NCBI GenBank assembly: GCA_027574665.1
Contig: CM050657.1
Span: forward strand, 23,166,700-23,230,699
Length of the DNA: 64,000 nt
Reading direction: 5' to 3'
Origin: Rhynochetos jubatus
Lineage: Eukaryota; Chordata; Aves; Eurypygiformes; Rhynochetidae
Shown here: positions 51,984 through 64,000 of the stretch, piece by piece
Position numbering within the stretch: the first letter of the stretch is position 1
Layout: each line of letters begins with the position of its first letter
Made by a program: the position numbers and the translations under genes
The notes under the pieces: model-generated
Database searches by the model: none
Told to the model about the DNA's origin: nothing
What the model saw: the letters and a program-made list of their open reading frames with translations, nothing else

Positions 51984-54900
51984 GGATTTTTCCCTCCTTT
52001 CTGTTCTTTCGTTACCATACAGATGGCAGGGTGGTGGGGTTGTTTTGGTTTTATTTTGTTTCCCTAGGCTGGGTTTTTCTTTTTAAGCCTGAGCTCACCC
52101 CCTCTCCACTACGGTGTATAGACATCAGACAAACAACGGCAATTTTAATAAGGGAAATGGTGTTAACTGTGCCCATGTTCCGATCGCGTTTCCTCTTACC
52201 CCCTTTCATTAGGCACACTTTACTCCAGCTAAGTGTGAGTCATGACGACGCAGACTGCAAGTCTTACGGTGAATATTTAAATCGATGGTATCCCAATTCG
52301 CATTCACTTCAGGTGTTTTTTGTTAAAAGAGATGGCAATATGGAACCATAATGAAGGACCTTCTTGTCAAATTTTATCTTCAAGGAGGCTTGGATTAACA
52401 TGAAGCACACAGCTGAGCTATCTGTGTTTTGAAGTGCTTGAGAGACTCTTAATTGCCGCAATCTGTTGTGCCTCTCAGATCTACCTGTGAAGGTGTTCAG
52501 CGTGGTTTATGTTTTGCTGATGAGCTATTCTTTGTCTTGTACTGAAGAAATGTTTTGTCTTGAGTCAGATATTAGAGCCACTGATATTTAAATGTTTAAG
52601 AATGGGAAATGAAAATCTGAATGCTAACTAAAGAATGAAAGCAGCTATGACAACAGTCGTTAAACACCATAAGGTGGTGGTTTATTATTATGTTTTTTTC
52701 CTTTCTCTTCTGTTCATTAGCCAGGAGCCCAGGAGTTTTCTTTCAACAGATCCTCTAGTCTAATATTTTCTAGATAAAGGCAGTTTATTACCACCAAGTA
52801 AACTGTGTTCCTATGGTGCATGTCCATATGCTTTCTATATTCTTTCTTTGGATCTACAGTGGATGTTTTACATTAGTGGCTTCTTTCAAAAGTTCCCATC
52901 TTTAAGCTTTCTCTAAATGGTCCTGATAGAGTGGAATATGCAGCAAAAATTGATTGTTCTCTCTGATTCTTCTTACTATTCTATCAAAATCAGGAATTTA
53001 TCTCACAACATGCATGGAACTACCTTTGGAGCAGAAAACTTCCATGAACATGATATTTTGTAATAATAATGATGTTAATGTGTTATCTCCACAGTAATCT
53101 AACACTTAAAATAAATGGCCAGTGCAGAGCAGACCAGGCCATGTTCACTTGCCTTACTGCTTGTAAGGACAGGGTAACTGACTGAAGCAACCATATTTTG
53201 CTAACATTTTCATGAAATCTCCCTCCTCCCTGTTACACTTCTCACATCCCCTCCTGATTAGTAATATATACCCTAGATATACACACTGGGGCTTCTCCTC
53301 AGGCATCCATCCCATTTCTTTATTGCATCTCTGCCGCGGTCCCCCAGGCTCCTGTCTCTATTCCCCTCTCACCCCACTCTGGGGTTAGTTCTTCTCCTCA
53401 CCTGATCTCACACAGACCCTTTATCCTCCTCACTCTTCCTGTCTGCAAAGCCTCCATCACTGTAGTCTGCTTGTTGTACCTAGTGTAAGCCCTTTTATTC
53501 AGCTAGGAAAGAAAGCGACTACTTGGCTGCTGATCTGAAGTCGCTGCCTTCGTTAACTTTTTTGTACTACAACTCCCTTTGTACACTGTCTTCTAAATTG
53601 ACGTGTACCTGATACTTGGAACATGATTTAATCTCACTTAACTCTTTGGAAGTTAGCGTAGCTTGCAGGATCAGAATCAACCCCCTCTCAGGCTAATCAT
53701 TTGCAAAAATCATATTAGTCAAGAGGTTTTTTTCATTTCTCGTTTAAGTGCCAGAAGAGCCAATGTAAGGTGAGGGATAATGATCTACTCCATAACTGTG
53801 TTAAATATTTAATAACCCATGATCACTATTTAATTTGGACCAACCCCATACTGTATGCTGCAGAGGTCTCTCTCTCCTGTTCCACATCTGTTAAATATTT
53901 TAGATATTTTAGCTTGATATTTATGTAGTTGAGATGGAGTATAATAAAGCCTGTTAAAATCAAGAGTGTATGAGGTTATATTGGGTATTCTGAGAAAGAC
54001 CGATTTAGCAAGCTTAATGGAAACCATTCACTCCTCTGTTGAGACGTCAGATTTGTTTCTCACAGTCTTGCACATTATGTTTAACTCAGTTCTTTCCATC
54101 AAAGACAACTGATGTCTTCGAGCAGCACATTCAGACATGGTTTCCTTCTTAGTTCCAACTTTTCCAGAATAAATTAATACAACAGACAGTGGCATGCACA
54201 TGAAAAAGATCATTCCATATGCAAAATGACCTATCTATAAAAACGTAAAGGAGCACAACTTACTGTCTACACATACTGGAATTCTCCTAAATTCCTTCTG
54301 GGGATCTTGTTAACATTTGACACTTGGGTAACACGTTTCCATTACGGCTCAAAACTCTTCCTATGATTTTTCTAAACCTTTAATCAGTCAGGAATGTCAG
54401 ACTGGTTAACACCACATTGATACGTCATTTAATGCGCCACCTCGTTTTGAGCAAACTGTTCTACAAAGCTTGGCTATCAACAGATGGACAGAGCATTACA
54501 AATATATCTCTGTAATTAGGCAATTCTGTCCACAATTCTCTGTTGTCAGTATTTTCTCTAAAATTGAAGCATTCATCCTCAAGACTCCTACCCTCAAGCA
54601 GGACACGTGTCCTTACCAAAGGCCAACCTCCCTAATGATACACCAGGTAGGCTTAGAGAACTGAAGAAGCATCCTTAGATGATGCTCTCGTGGTTACAAC
54701 CGTGAGCATTATATTCTCAGAAAGCAACTGAGAAATGCAGACCCACCCCACAAAATTTGGCAACAAATCCCACTGTCATACCCACTAACACACTTCGAAG
54801 CGATCTCACCAGGCAGTGATACTACTGCACTCGACACAAGTCCGAATGCTTACACTGGATTACGCAAACTTGGAAACGGCACAGTGCTACAGCGAATATC

Positions 54901-56157
54901 GTGTACAGACAGCCTGTGGGGTAAGCAAGGACCCATTAAAAAGAAAGAGACAGACGTATCTACTATTTCCCATCATTTACATTCTTAATCTTTAAACCAA
55001 ACTTCTACTCTATTTATTTGTGCAATTAAGCACGTTATTTCACTGACTGTGCACAGCTCTTGGAGGATTTAGTCAAGCTCTTAAGCAATTCTGAAACACA
55101 CTGTGCATATTTGTCTAAAAATGTGCCCTAGTTGTGTAGCATGGACAGGTAAGAGACTTAATCGGAAAACAAAAAAGCAAATGTTAAGGAAGAAATGCTC
55201 TCAGGGGACAATAACACAAGGCAAAAGATAATTATTGCTCACTGAATTACCTACACAAGCATTTGCTTTCTTATTACAGCATTAATCTTTGCACGTGTGA
55301 TCCAGGAGTCGGTAGCATTAATCCTTTACCTTGTTCTGCAGGAAACCAGAGTGCTGCGTGACACTATTGGCTTTGGCCCCCACCAGCTTCTGACAGCAGC
55401 AGTATTCCTGGAGGTCAGGAGAGCATCTCTGGCAGACAGAGGAGATGCTCTTCTCTTTTATCCCTCTCTCTTACAAGTACCATGTCAGACAATTCAGTGA
55501 CATTCACTGGACCTCCTTCCCATGTCCCAGAGTTTCTTCTCCTCTTCTTTCCCACAGACCCAGGACGATGTGAGCTATCAATGGCTATGGCCCAGCCCAC
55601 CTTGACTGCTACAGCCCTTGCATTCTGTTCCCATTCACAAGGCACCCTGCACCCTCCATGCTACTGCAGGAGGAAGGGCTGGATTAAGGAAACGCAGAAT
55701 CACACAGGCACACCAGCAAAATACCTCCCCAGCTGAGCCCCCGTTGCTGTCTGGCAGTGCAAAGCCCCCTTCTCAGGACTAGGCCACAAGTACAGAATAA
55801 GAAAAATATTTTGAATCTGAAAGATATCAAGCACAAAAAGGAGAAAACAGCACCTGCACTTGATAAAATCATGAATGCACCAAACTTCCCAAGCTAGAAG
55901 CTTACAGCACTACACAACACAACCTTCCTAAAGAGAACTGTCACCTCTTGATTTGTACTTGCAATATCACATCTTTCCTGCACGAATTTCAAAGTGTATG
56001 ATAATGTACTACAAGTCCTCAGAGCCAGAGGGAACTGCTGGATAGCCGGCTCGGGATCAAAACGATCAGCATGCCACAAAACTGGCCATACAGCTCGAGA
56101 CGAGGAGTTCATCTCCCTAGCTCAGTGTCCCGTACCTGGCAGTGGGGCAAACCTGAC

Positions 56158-56198
56158 GCTGCTCCTGGGCACTGCCAATGCTGCTCCTGGGCACCGCC
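56158..56198 (+). repeat. 22-bp-period tandem duplication
   Basis: GCTGCTCCTGGGCACTGCC (56158-56176) recurs at 56180-56198 with one change (T to C). It lies in a GC-rich patch of the upstream intron. Confidence 0.75.
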
Positions 56199-59100
56199 GG
56201 CAAAGGGTGGTTTGTCATCCCAATGGCAACAGGCAAAGGACTTCATTCAATCCTTGTGGCTAGCTGCAGAAGTTCTGCTGTAGCACGGTGAGGGACACAG
56301 GATTGACCGGGAGGTGTTACAGAGCTTCCGGGGGCTCTGGCCAGGAGCTGGAGAGCGGAGTGGGACTCCAGAGGGATGGCAGGTGGGCTTCGGGAGGCTG
56401 TGCCTGGGGCGTCTCTTCCCTTTCATTAACTTACTGCTCTCCCAGCAATCAGACCTGGCTGAGGAATTTCTGTGGACTCTAAGGTGAGAATGGACTGGAC
56501 ACGCTGGGTGGAACTGGGGAGCGGGAGGGAACTGCAGGCTGGACTGGTTGGGAACGCCATGGCTCTCCGAAGCCTACACATGAACATGGGCACCTGCACA
56601 TGTCACACCGTACTGCTGCATCCCTCAGTCTTCATGTAGCCACTGTTCTGAGAGGGAAGGTTTGGCACAACGCTGGGTGCAGGCACAGCAGTGCAGAGCT
56701 CCAGGCAGGCTGGTGACATGGGGCCAGCCAGCTGTGCTGCTGTCACCAGGCTGCTGCCACACCGGGTGTGCTCGTGGAAGCACAGCCTACCCCGCCGCAG
56801 CGAGGACACCCAGCGCCGGCTGCCAACGCGACAAACACGCTGGGGCACCTCTACATCGCTCTTCACAGTCTTTACGCATTGTTGCTTGTGTTTGGTCCTG
56901 CTGATCCTGTGAGAAACTCCCACGAAGGGGTGTTAGCACACGCTGATAGCCCAGGAAGAGCGCCTGGGACATGCCCGAGTCCTGCTCCCAGCTGGGAGAA
57001 AATGCAACGAAAACTGTCCATTTGTAATCCTTGATAGCTCTCATCTAAAAACCCACGGGAGTGCAGGAAATGCCTGACGGATAGTGTAAGCACTCATGTA
57101 AATTTGGGCAGGCTGGCAGCCTGATTCTCATCATTCAGGCTGGCTGTATTCTTTGAAGATATGTCACTTCCCTGGATGTAAGCAGCTGTGTGTTTGAAGC
57201 TCACACTAGCTGGACAAAATGATTTGTTCATGATCTTAATGTTTAGCCCTTTCAGGGAAAAAAATTCCAGCACTTCAAGCTTTTGTGAGTCTGAAAGGCT
57301 CATTCAGTTTTTAAGGATCTGCCTTAGCTTCTGTATTACGATTATTTATTGGAAGCCTGAACAGGCAATTTGATGAATGAGAGAGTGGGAGAGGGTGGGA
57401 GAGAAAGCACAGAAATAATATATTGTATGTAATTTTCCCAGGCACCATGGAATGTCCTCAACCAATTGAGAAGACTCAATATTTTTGATATGTTATTACT
57501 TATGTTATTACCTTTTATGTTCTTGTTGCTTTTGTCTTTCCTTATTATTAATTTTTCTATTCAGTCTCATCAGATTTTATTTTTAGGAACTGATCCTGAT
57601 GTTCTTGCTTACACAGAGCAGTAGTTACTCTAAGCAGCTTCAGGAAACTAATGCTCTAATCCAACAAAACCGAAGCACTGGATTCCAGAGCTGGAGGGAT
57701 ATTCCCTCCATGCAAGGCTGTTACGCAAAGATGTTGAATTTCTCGCCCCTGCTTCTTCTCTGCATACTTTTACAATTTTAACCCTCTGCATATGCGCACA
57801 GTTGATCTCCTCCCTTGTATCTGAACCAATATAGAGAAATTTTAGTAGTAAGGTGATGTTTTTTCATCTGTAGCTGCCAACGCAGTTCTGGGAAAGGTGG
57901 TTGGGCTGTCTCTCCGTGAGGCAATAAAGCTCAAAACATCACATCAGCTGCTCAAGGGGAGCCCAAGACAAGTCTGATTTCATTGAGTCTCCATTTCACT
58001 CATTCTGACACAAAAAGGTGTGGCTTAGTTCTTTCTAAAGTGACAGACTGAGATGGAAGCAAGATCGAGTGCAACTCCTACTTTTCTGAGAAGAGTACGG
58101 CTGTACTGATTTCACTCAGAGGATCTATCTCCACACTTTTACAAACCTGCTGACTTCCCCGTATGATGAAAAATACTTTTAGAGTACTCCATACCAAAAA
58201 AAAAGAAAACATATCAGGGAATCATTTCCTAATGATAATTCTTTCAGTGCTCTTAAAGCCGACCTATTCCACGACAAAGAGATCCATTCAATGTTCTGCT
58301 CAATTTAAATATTTTGTTTGGGACAATCTCTATGTGCAGCAACATACCACTTTTTTTCATGCTATACTTCCCAGAGAATCACGTGTGACATTTGGACCTG
58401 CAAGCATTGACTGTTTTTTGAAGCTAACCATAAGCCTCTGGGCTACGAAATTATTTCTTAACAAAACCAGCACACTTGTCATTTAAGATCGTTCAGCATC
58501 CTCTCGATGACGGTATGGCATTACTTAAACGGCTGGAAAACTTTAGCTACACAGGACGTTTTACACCAATCGTATTTTGCCAGTAAAATTTTAAGTATTG
58601 CACAGTTAAAGAGACATCATTCACAGCTGCTGACTGAATATTAATATGATTTCTTTATCTCCACTAGACTCCATTAGAATGCACCTAAACATTAAAAATG
58701 AGCACTAGATTGGATGACACTTATTCCCCCGTTGTGCATCACTATGTGATTCTCGAGTCCTGTTTCTCTTTGCCCCGTTTGTGGTCCTATCCATGTGATT
58801 TATAGCACAAGCTGTAGCAGGAAGTGGAAAGGCATTCTGAATCAGCACTCATTCGTCAGACTTCAATACTAAGCGCAAAATATGGTATTAAGGCAAGACT
58901 GAAAGCTTTCCTCCTTCTCCTCGTGGAAAATACCTCCCTGCAAAGGGCTTCATGGTGCAGCAGAGCTAATGGGATAAGCGGCTACGAACTTTCCGATGTT
59001 CAGTCGCACTGCATGTGTGTGTTATCAGTCAGGGAAAAGTTTAAGGCAGGTTCAAACATGCAGAGTACGCTCAGGTTTATGACCTAATTGTGCTGAGGAC

Positions 59101-59462
59101 CAGCACTGTTAGTTTGGATCAATGGTGCTGAGAGGAGCACTTCTAAGTCTCAAAACTTACTACACCGATTTCCAATTATCATGCAAACTGTCCACTTACG
59201 ACCCTGTCCTGTAAGATGATGCTTTCTCCAAGAGACATTAAGGGTTTTCATTTCTGCTGCTCAGCTTTCTTTTCCGTCCTGAACTTCCAGGCCGATCAGA
59301 GGATTCGTGCAGTCTGACATATGGTGCTTATACTACATGCACTGCTGAGTTACTGCTTCAAAAAAAGACACAAGTCTATTTTAATTAGGGTTACGGGAAA
59401 TCTTCCTAAGGCAAATTCTTCCCCGCTGTAACTACTGAGCACACCTGAGATGAAGGGATGGC

Positions 59463-59474
59463 GGGGGGGGGGGG
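59463..59474 (+). repeat. G12 homopolymer
   Basis: Twelve consecutive G follow ATGGC. This is the longest G run noticed in the window, and G runs of this length are rare in birds relative to A/T runs. Confidence 0.85.
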
Positions 59475-60119
59475 AGTTCTCTTTCTTTCAACATAAAATA
59501 TAGTTTCTTTGGCTATTTTTCATTATCAAAACAGGTAATAATATTTTCAAAAGCAGCAAAGAGGCTCATCTTTATGAATCATTATCCATGAGTTTGCACA
59601 AAGCTGCAAGAAATAAAGGAAACTAGGTTTCCTGCCCTAGAGAGTGTACAAAATGATGTTATAGAGACACTTGTTGCGCCAGCAAAGCACTTGGGAACAC
59701 AAATCACTTGAAGCATGCCGGCATCATGAGTAAAGACTCAAAATTATAGAGCAAACCTTTTTTCTAAGGTCTTTCAAGATAAGCAGATGCTTCTGGACTT
59801 GGAAGTGTAAAGCACAGCCCTGAACCTCGGTGATGTGCAAAGCTGCCTCTCCTCTGGGATGTGTCCCAGAGAAGCCCAGTGCAGCTACAGTGCACTGGCA
59901 GGGTTAGGAGCATCGACCCTTCGCATGCCTGCCTTTTACCATGCAGCTGACACCCTTCTGCTCTCTTCTGCCTGGGACAGCATCTAGGCAGCCATAGCCC
60001 CATGACCCCAGTTGTGCTGAGATCTTGCAGACAGAAGAGCAGGGTATGTAGGCATAGGGGGAGAAGAGGGGATCAGGTAGCAGGGGAAGGTGTCTGAAGC
60101 AAAGGCCATTTGCTTTCTT

Positions 60120-60309
60120 CATAGAATCACAGAACGGTTTGGGTTGGAAGGGACCTTACAGGCCATCCAGTTCCAGCCCCCCTGCCATGGGCAGGGACAC
60201 CCTCCACTAGCCCAGGTTGCTCCCAGCCTCGTCCAGCCTGGCCTTGGACACTGCCAGGGATGGGGCACCCACAGCTAATCTGGGCAACCTCTCCCAGTGC
60301 CTCCCCAGA
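60120..60309 (-). mobile_element. CR1 LINE 3' fragment, 5'-truncated
   Basis: The plus strand starts with CATAGAATCACAGAACGG and continues GGGTTGGAAGGGACCTTA, CCTGCCATGGGCAGGGACA and CCAGGGATGGGGCACCCACAG, the reverse complement of the avian CR1 3' end. The element therefore points left, with two copies of its 8-bp 3' tail at 60120-60135. Similarity fades near 60309, giving about 190 bp, the usual severe 5' truncation. There is no poly(A) tail, as expected for CR1, and no coding capacity. It is still easily recognised, so it is not among the oldest copies. It lies in the upstream GPC5 intron, in the same orientation as the gene. Confidence 0.95.
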
Positions 60310-63027
60310 CTCAGACTTGAGTAGCCATGAAGTTGCCACACAAAGCTCGTCCAAGTTGAGCGCAACATTGCAAAGAAACACACCCAAAGGGTTAGATCAG
60401 TGCAAGTGTGCTACAAGGCAAGCATTAGCACTTGATGACTTAGGGAGGCTGCTGTACCGGCTTTTGAAGGCTTACAAGGAGGAGCTGTTGTTTTTATCAG
60501 TATCTGCAGAAACGCAAGTTGTATTTCATGGGAAAAGCTATTCCACTTAAATGGAACAGCTGATGAGGAGTAACCCCCTCAAATTGTGTGAACACCTGGT
60601 CCATTTAATTTCTGCTTTGGATGAGATTATGCAGTTGAATTCTAAGCTGCTCAGTGAAGGAGGCTGGAAGGGAAATGCTGACACCCTCTTACCACGGTAG
60701 CACTGAATGGCGTTGCTGTAAAAGGTACTGCAATGTCACATTTGTGCTGTGAGCTAAATGGGAAGTAATCTGCCGTCACTAATATAAACCACATTTATCA
60801 GTGCAAAAGTTATCTTACATTTTTGGACACGCTCTAAGAGTGTTTAAAATTAACAAATGCTGGCGTGTGACCTTAACGCATACTAAGCAGCCAAGATTAT
60901 AAATGCAGATCTATAGCCACAACTGCATTTTGTTAGATAACCCTCCCTGATATCTACATCAGAGCACTGCAAGTGTGGCTTTTTTCTAAGAAGAATACAT
61001 ATTAATTAGGGCAGGTAAAGATGCCACTGGGACACCAACCTGAAGAAAACACCTAAATGAAGCTGCTTTATAGCAAACAACAAAACCCCAAATCAAGAAT
61101 ATGCATGTTATAAATCACGAGGATGCTAAGCCAATCTGACGGTCCAAGGACCCTTGAATTCAGCATCTAGGACAGGAAGAGCTGTGTAATGGTGTAGGAT
61201 CGAATGAAGTACTGCCTTTCTCTAAAAGTAAATACATAATATTTCGTAAATAGTCCTATATGAGCCGCAAATGAGCTGCTTACATGGACCTTTGGAGCAT
61301 CTCACTCTCCAGCAATATTAAATTCACAGATAAAACAACGCAAATAAAAATTATTCCTGTCCTTTCAAACAGTGTTTTAAAATAGGTTTTCAGGAACATG
61401 CAATTACCCTGTTTGGGAATGGAATGAAAACTAAGCAGAAACACGTGTAATCATTCCCTTAATAACAAATTACTGTTCTAATTTACTAGCTGGATAAGCT
61501 CAACCACCACACTGTGTACGTGTAGCTCCTTGCTGCTAAGAAAGTTCCATCACAACCTCATCAATCCAGCACAACTAGCAGGTCTTGAAGGCATTCGGGA
61601 AATCCTGTCTTCTCCCCTACACTCCCCCAGGTTTCTCCACACGTCAGACCCCGTGGACGCTGCAGTGATTTGCAGTGGGGCACCAGGGCTATCCCACAGG
61701 CCGTGCCAGCTGCGAACCGAAAGCTAGTTTGAGCACTGCTCCGTCCCACGCAGAAACCAAAAGCTTCTTGGAGATTCTCCAGTTTAGGAGAGATAGTATA
61801 AGGGTCTCTTCTTGAGCTCACTACTATTTTCTTCCTGTTCATGACTTTTTGTGTGCTTGCTGTCTAACTTTTTCTAACTGCAACGTTCGTCCTAGTCCCT
61901 GATTGCTTTTGTTCCTTACAAGCTCTTATTTCCATATAAAAATATATATAACTTCTGCCCTTAAATTGTTCTTAGGACACTTAAATGTGAATATATACCA
62001 AGTGGAAGCAGCAACACATGTACTAAATATTACAGTGGTCAAATGGCCCCTTGTATCAAGTAGTAGCTTGGTTTTGCCTCAGTCAGTTATTTAAACTCCT
62101 GGCTCAATAAACCTTGATGCACTTCTCAAGTCAATATCTGGTTAATATTTCATGATTGAGCACCAAATAAATCTGCTCCCCTGTGCCCTGGGAAATGCAC
62201 ACGACCTGCGTACAGCCTGGGGACCTGGGGTTCGATCTCCCCCCGCCTGCTCTGGGGAAGATGTTTTCTGTTGCGCTCCTACTACCTCCTTGCTCCTACC
62301 TGCTGCAACCCCTCCTCTCTCGAGGCCGCTCTGCCCTCTGCTCACTGAGAAGCAGATGACACATCTTCGTTTGGCTCTTTCCACCAATGTGCTCCCTCTG
62401 CTCCGAGTGCTTCCAGTATTTAGGCTTTGGTTTAGCCAAGCACAGTGCAGATGCTGGAAGTTTAGACCTACGGCCCTGACGGCAGACTTGCTCAGACTGC
62501 TGGAAGCCATGGTGTCCCCTGAAGACAGACTGCTTTTCCTAACTGCATCTATGCCTATTACTAGCTGTGGCTTCCAGCTCCACAGGGCTCGGCTGCCATG
62601 ACTTTTCTTGGGATGTTTGAGGAGCAAAAGAAAGTAAAGGCTGCACATCCTTGTCACTCTGATTTGCCCAGCTGTCCCGCAGAGAGGGGAGTCACCTTTT
62701 GGGTATCTATTGCCAGCCGCTGGCCAAGGAAGGCACTGGAGCAGCAGGAGGAAGTATGGGTGACACAGGCAATTTGGGCTTCCTGTCACCCTCATCCTCT
62801 CCTATTCCCAAGAGGAATAACAGGGTATGCTCAGGGAGAGAATAAGTTTGCTCTTGAAGGAAGGGAAATAACTGCCTCAAAGCAAGGGGAATGCTGCTTT
62901 AGCGTTAGTGTGGCCTGTAGCTTAAGTGCTCAAATACTACGGGTATTTGTCGTGGGTGATAGCACAGCTCCATCGCTGCAGGAACACCTCACAGCGATTA
63001 CTGCTTTTTCCTCATGATGCACCTATT
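60310..63027. other. Upstream intron beyond CR1, with the longest open frame
   Basis: The minus strand at 62142-62795 is open for 217 codons and the plus strand at 62152-62601 for 149 codons. Neither translation shows known domains, and two opposed frames in GC-rich DNA point to composition rather than a gene. Confidence 0.5.
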
Positions 63028-63125
63028 AGATAAGAAATGCTATTTTTCAGCTGAGAGCCAGACAGCAAGTAACTTGTCCAAGCACGGCAACTGTGCTAGG
63101 ACTGAACCTAATTTTCTGAAATCCC
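63028..63125 (-). mobile_element. Probable MIR-type SINE fossil, antisense
   Basis: Reading along the plus strand, TTTTTCAGCTGAG, AAGTAACTTGTCCAAG, AGGACTGAACC and GAAATCC fall in the order of the reverse-complemented MIR consensus (TTTTACAGATGAGG, AAGTAACTTGCCCAAGG, GGGATTCGAACCC). Spacing between the blocks is about right. Divergence is high, and an L3/CR1-type relic cannot be excluded. Confidence 0.45.
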
Positions 63126-64000
63126 AAATTCTGCCATTCGCACTTACAGCGCTTCCAACCACGACCGACCGTATAATTTGATTTTCAGCATGCTTATAGG
63201 AAACTCCACTCATTAGCCAGCTGAGTGAGCACAAGTTAAACACGAACGCTCCCCTCCAGGGTCGTGCTACCACTATTCACAACCCCTCTAAATTTTAACT
63301 GCAGGAATTACATCCCACAGGTTTGTGCATCATAAAAAAAAGGGGTGAGGAAAACCCCCAAATTATGTTTTATGCAAGAAGGATGAAATCAACCTAGCAA
63401 CATGCAGTACTCGCAGGACTACCAGCACTGCCAGAACATGTCTCAGGCGAGCCACGCTGCCTGCTCTGAGCCACCGGCACACCCGAGGTAGGAGCGACCT
63501 GCAGCAGCCTTCCAGGGCATGTACTACTGGACCCAACTGGTAACTCCGGCATCGGGCAGAGAGGCTTCCAGCACCGGTAAGCACTGCTGGTACCACTTGC
63601 TGATGCTCCCCAGGAGTTCTGTCAGCTTTAGGAAAACAGAGACAAGTGACATGTCTGTCAGGCTCTCTCCCGGTGGGAAGCACCCAGGGGACCCGCGGCG
63701 ATGCCGGCTGGTGTCGGCTCTGCAGGTTTCCCAGGAAAGCTCTGCAGCCCTGGCCGGTGCTGGGAGTGAGATCCAGGGTACAGGCTGCTGCTTTTAATTA
63801 CTGTGCTTGCTTGGCTGTTCTCAGGAAACTTCTGATTTCCAGGTCAGAACTTTCATAGATCAGACTCATTCCTAGTTATATATTGATCCATTTGAACCCA
63901 GATGCTTCAAGGGATGTTTTAAATTGCAGTGACAAAGACCTGTGCTTTTCTTACTGTGTGCAATCATGCCTGCACAAGTTGGGGGTGGACAGTAATAAGC
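63126..64000. other. GC-rich intronic edge of the window
   Basis: Between 63400 and 63780 CpG and GC rise. The plus strand from 63402 reads MQYSQDYQHCQNMSQ and stops after 30 codons; the minus strand 63363-63683 is open for 106 codons. I recognise no family in either, so no gene is called. Confidence 0.4.

Larger units (their letters stand above)
51984..60119. other. Upstream intron, middle part, mostly featureless
   Basis: A GC-rich interval at about 56030-56950 contains the 22-bp duplication and many overlapping open frames on both strands. The rest is AT-rich unique-looking sequence with the G12 run near 59.5 kb. Confidence 0.5.
38479..64000 (-). other. GPC5: GPC5 upstream intron (intron 6 by human numbering), partial
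   Basis: This is inferred as the intron preceding the exon on the minus strand. I looked for the preceding exon (glypican core with the WYLDGTLWC-type segment known from human GPC5) and did not see it. The intron therefore continues past the right edge of the window. Confidence 0.78.

Noticed and set aside
62216-62245. GGTTCGATCTCC resembling a tRNA B box, suggesting a tRNA or tRNA-derived SINE.
   Set aside because: No A box, acceptor stem or anticodon arm lies at the right distance upstream, and no SINE body follows. A lone B-box-like word is expected by chance.
1-64000. Endogenous retrovirus or LTR remnants.
   Set aside because: No pair of long direct repeats or recognisable retroviral protein segment was noticed in any frame. 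Solitary highly decayed LTRs cannot be excluded by eye.

Overview
The window looks like 64 kb of bird chromosomal DNA: moderately AT-rich, with very few repeats, and lying almost entirely inside introns. The bird assignment rests mainly on a 5'-truncated CR1 retroposon at 60120-60309. Its 3' end has the octamer tail and the GGTTTGGGTTGGAAGG stretch typical of avian CR1 copies. The species cannot be named from the sequence.

One protein-coding exon is well supported, on the minus strand at 38328-38478. It encodes 50 codons plus one base, with a strong branch point, acceptor and donor. Its product carries the end of the glypican core and the heparan-sulfate attachment cluster (GSGGG, SSGDCDDEDGC, GSGD). 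This matches the penultimate coding exon of glypican-5 (GPC5), a GPI-anchored heparan sulfate proteoglycan whose vertebrate genes have very large introns. The gene reads right to left. Positions 38479-64000 are therefore the upstream intron (intron 6 by human numbering) and 1-38327 the downstream intron (intron 7). Neither exon 6 nor the last exon, with the GPI signal, was found.

The introns hold the CR1 copy, three probable or possible MIR-type SINE fossils (about 8735-8850, 15529-15572 and 63028-63125), one probable ancient L2/MIR-like 3' tail (about 51860-51983), homopolymer and simple-repeat tracts, and a few clean inverted repeats. The best of these is a 52-bp foldback at 6049-6100, sitting in a cluster of AGTATACT palindromes. 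Others lie at 26091-26150 and 45107-45157. Several AT-rich blocks, some with octamer sites, read like conserved noncoding sequence, but this needs an alignment to test.

The open frames of 60-217 codons scattered over both strands show no recognisable domain, often overlap on opposite strands in locally GC-rich DNA, and are treated as chance. No RNA gene, endogenous retrovirus, CRISPR array or convincing new multi-gene system was seen.
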